Assembly (NCBI RefSeq): GCF_964036635.1
Contig: NZ_OZ038524.1
Coordinates: forward strand, 1,660,001-1,724,000
From: Tenacibaculum dicentrarchi
GTDB taxonomy: Bacteria; Bacteroidota; Bacteroidia; Flavobacteriales; Flavobacteriaceae
DNA length: 64,000 nucleotides
Direction: 5' to 3'
Under the pieces are notes generated by a model. The model did not search any database, had not been told where the DNA came from, and saw nothing but the letters and a program-made list of their open reading frames with translations. Shown here one piece after another: positions 63,923 to 64,000 of the stretch. Every line of letters begins with the position of its first letter. Position 1 is the stretch's first letter. The position numbers and the translations under genes are program-made.

Positions 63923-64000
63923 GCACCACAACAATGTGTATAGTTAATACGGGTTTAGTGCTTAACCAAAAGTTTTGTGTATATTTACTAAGTCCGTCAA
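63923..64000 (+). other. attC site (partial) of cassette 62126-end
   Basis: Left box GCACCACAAC pairs with the cassette start GTTGTGGTGC exactly. The right half lies beyond the window; what is visible (AAGTTTTGTGTATATTTACTAAGTCCGTC) suggests the long type. Confidence 0.87.

Noticed and set aside
1..64000. tRNA, rRNA, riboswitches or an origin of replication
   Set aside because: No cloverleaf, rRNA signature, known riboswitch core or origin-type iterons could be recognised by eye.

Overview
This window is the interior of a very large integron gene-cassette array. About 74 complete cassettes and two partial ones follow each other head to tail, all in the same orientation. The DNA is AT-rich. 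Features that point to Bacteroidota, probably Flavobacteriia, are: many lipoproteins with a Cys lipobox, a TonB-dependent receptor with an N-terminal carboxypeptidase-regulatory-like domain, weak Shine-Dalgarno sequences, and TAnnTTTG-like promoter elements. I cannot name the species. No tRNA, rRNA, CRISPR array or integrase gene is visible.

The key structural evidence is a boundary rule that holds along the window. Each unit begins with GTTRRRY-like sequence and ends with a folded site (attC) whose left box is the reverse complement of the first 7-10 bases of that same unit. Examples are GTTAGCAAAC/GTTTGCTAAC, GTTGTGCCAC/GTGGCACAAC, GTTGCCCACA/TGTGGGCAAC and GTTGGGGCTA/TAGCCCCAAC. Cassettes are taken to start at the base after the G of GTT. 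With this polarity an integrase and attI, if present, should lie to the left of base 1. If absent, the locus is a CALIN (attC cluster without integrase).

Two kinds of cassette alternate. Thirty-seven carry genes, usually one and sometimes two or three, mostly on the plus strand and starting 15-60 bases after the boundary. Thirty-seven are gene-free members of three repeated families: family A (25 copies, about 449 bp, with a short 67-bp attC), family B (9 copies, 502-512 bp, two attC subtypes) and family C (3 copies, about 490-506 bp). One more unit (60838-60983) is practically an attC alone.

Cargo, left to right. Bases 1-10000: a duplicated PD-(D/E)XK nuclease cassette, an OLD-type ATPase/TOPRIM nuclease, a lipoprotein and small unknown proteins. 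11.5-22.6 kb: TPR and membrane proteins, a nuclease with a helical partner, a 4-kb metal-homeostasis cassette (Fur-type regulator, TonB receptor, CDF exporter), a second cassette with a paralogous exporter, and a DUF4062 protein. 23.1-28.7 kb: a 5.6-kb cassette with a giant helicase-nuclease and a 659-residue partner, the best candidate for an undescribed defence system. 29.6-46.5 kb: DMP19-like, DUF6934, an IS30-family insertion inside a cassette, a HEPN-like protein, double GIY-YIG, RES-domain and DUF3644 proteins. 46.6-64.0 kb: coiled-coil T5orf172, lipoproteins, a repeat-containing membrane protein, a glycine-rich putative membrane-active protein, a Panacea/PemK-like toxin-antitoxin pair, a TIR-like nucleotide-binding protein, and a metallo-beta-lactamase-fold protein with a membrane partner.

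Most coding cassettes leave little room for a promoter of their own, so expression probably depends on upstream promoters or on read-through. The toxin-antitoxin cassette and the Fur cassette have visible candidate promoters. Several GTG- or TTG-initiated reading frames begin inside attC sites and share a false common leader; the starts given here are the internal ATGs.
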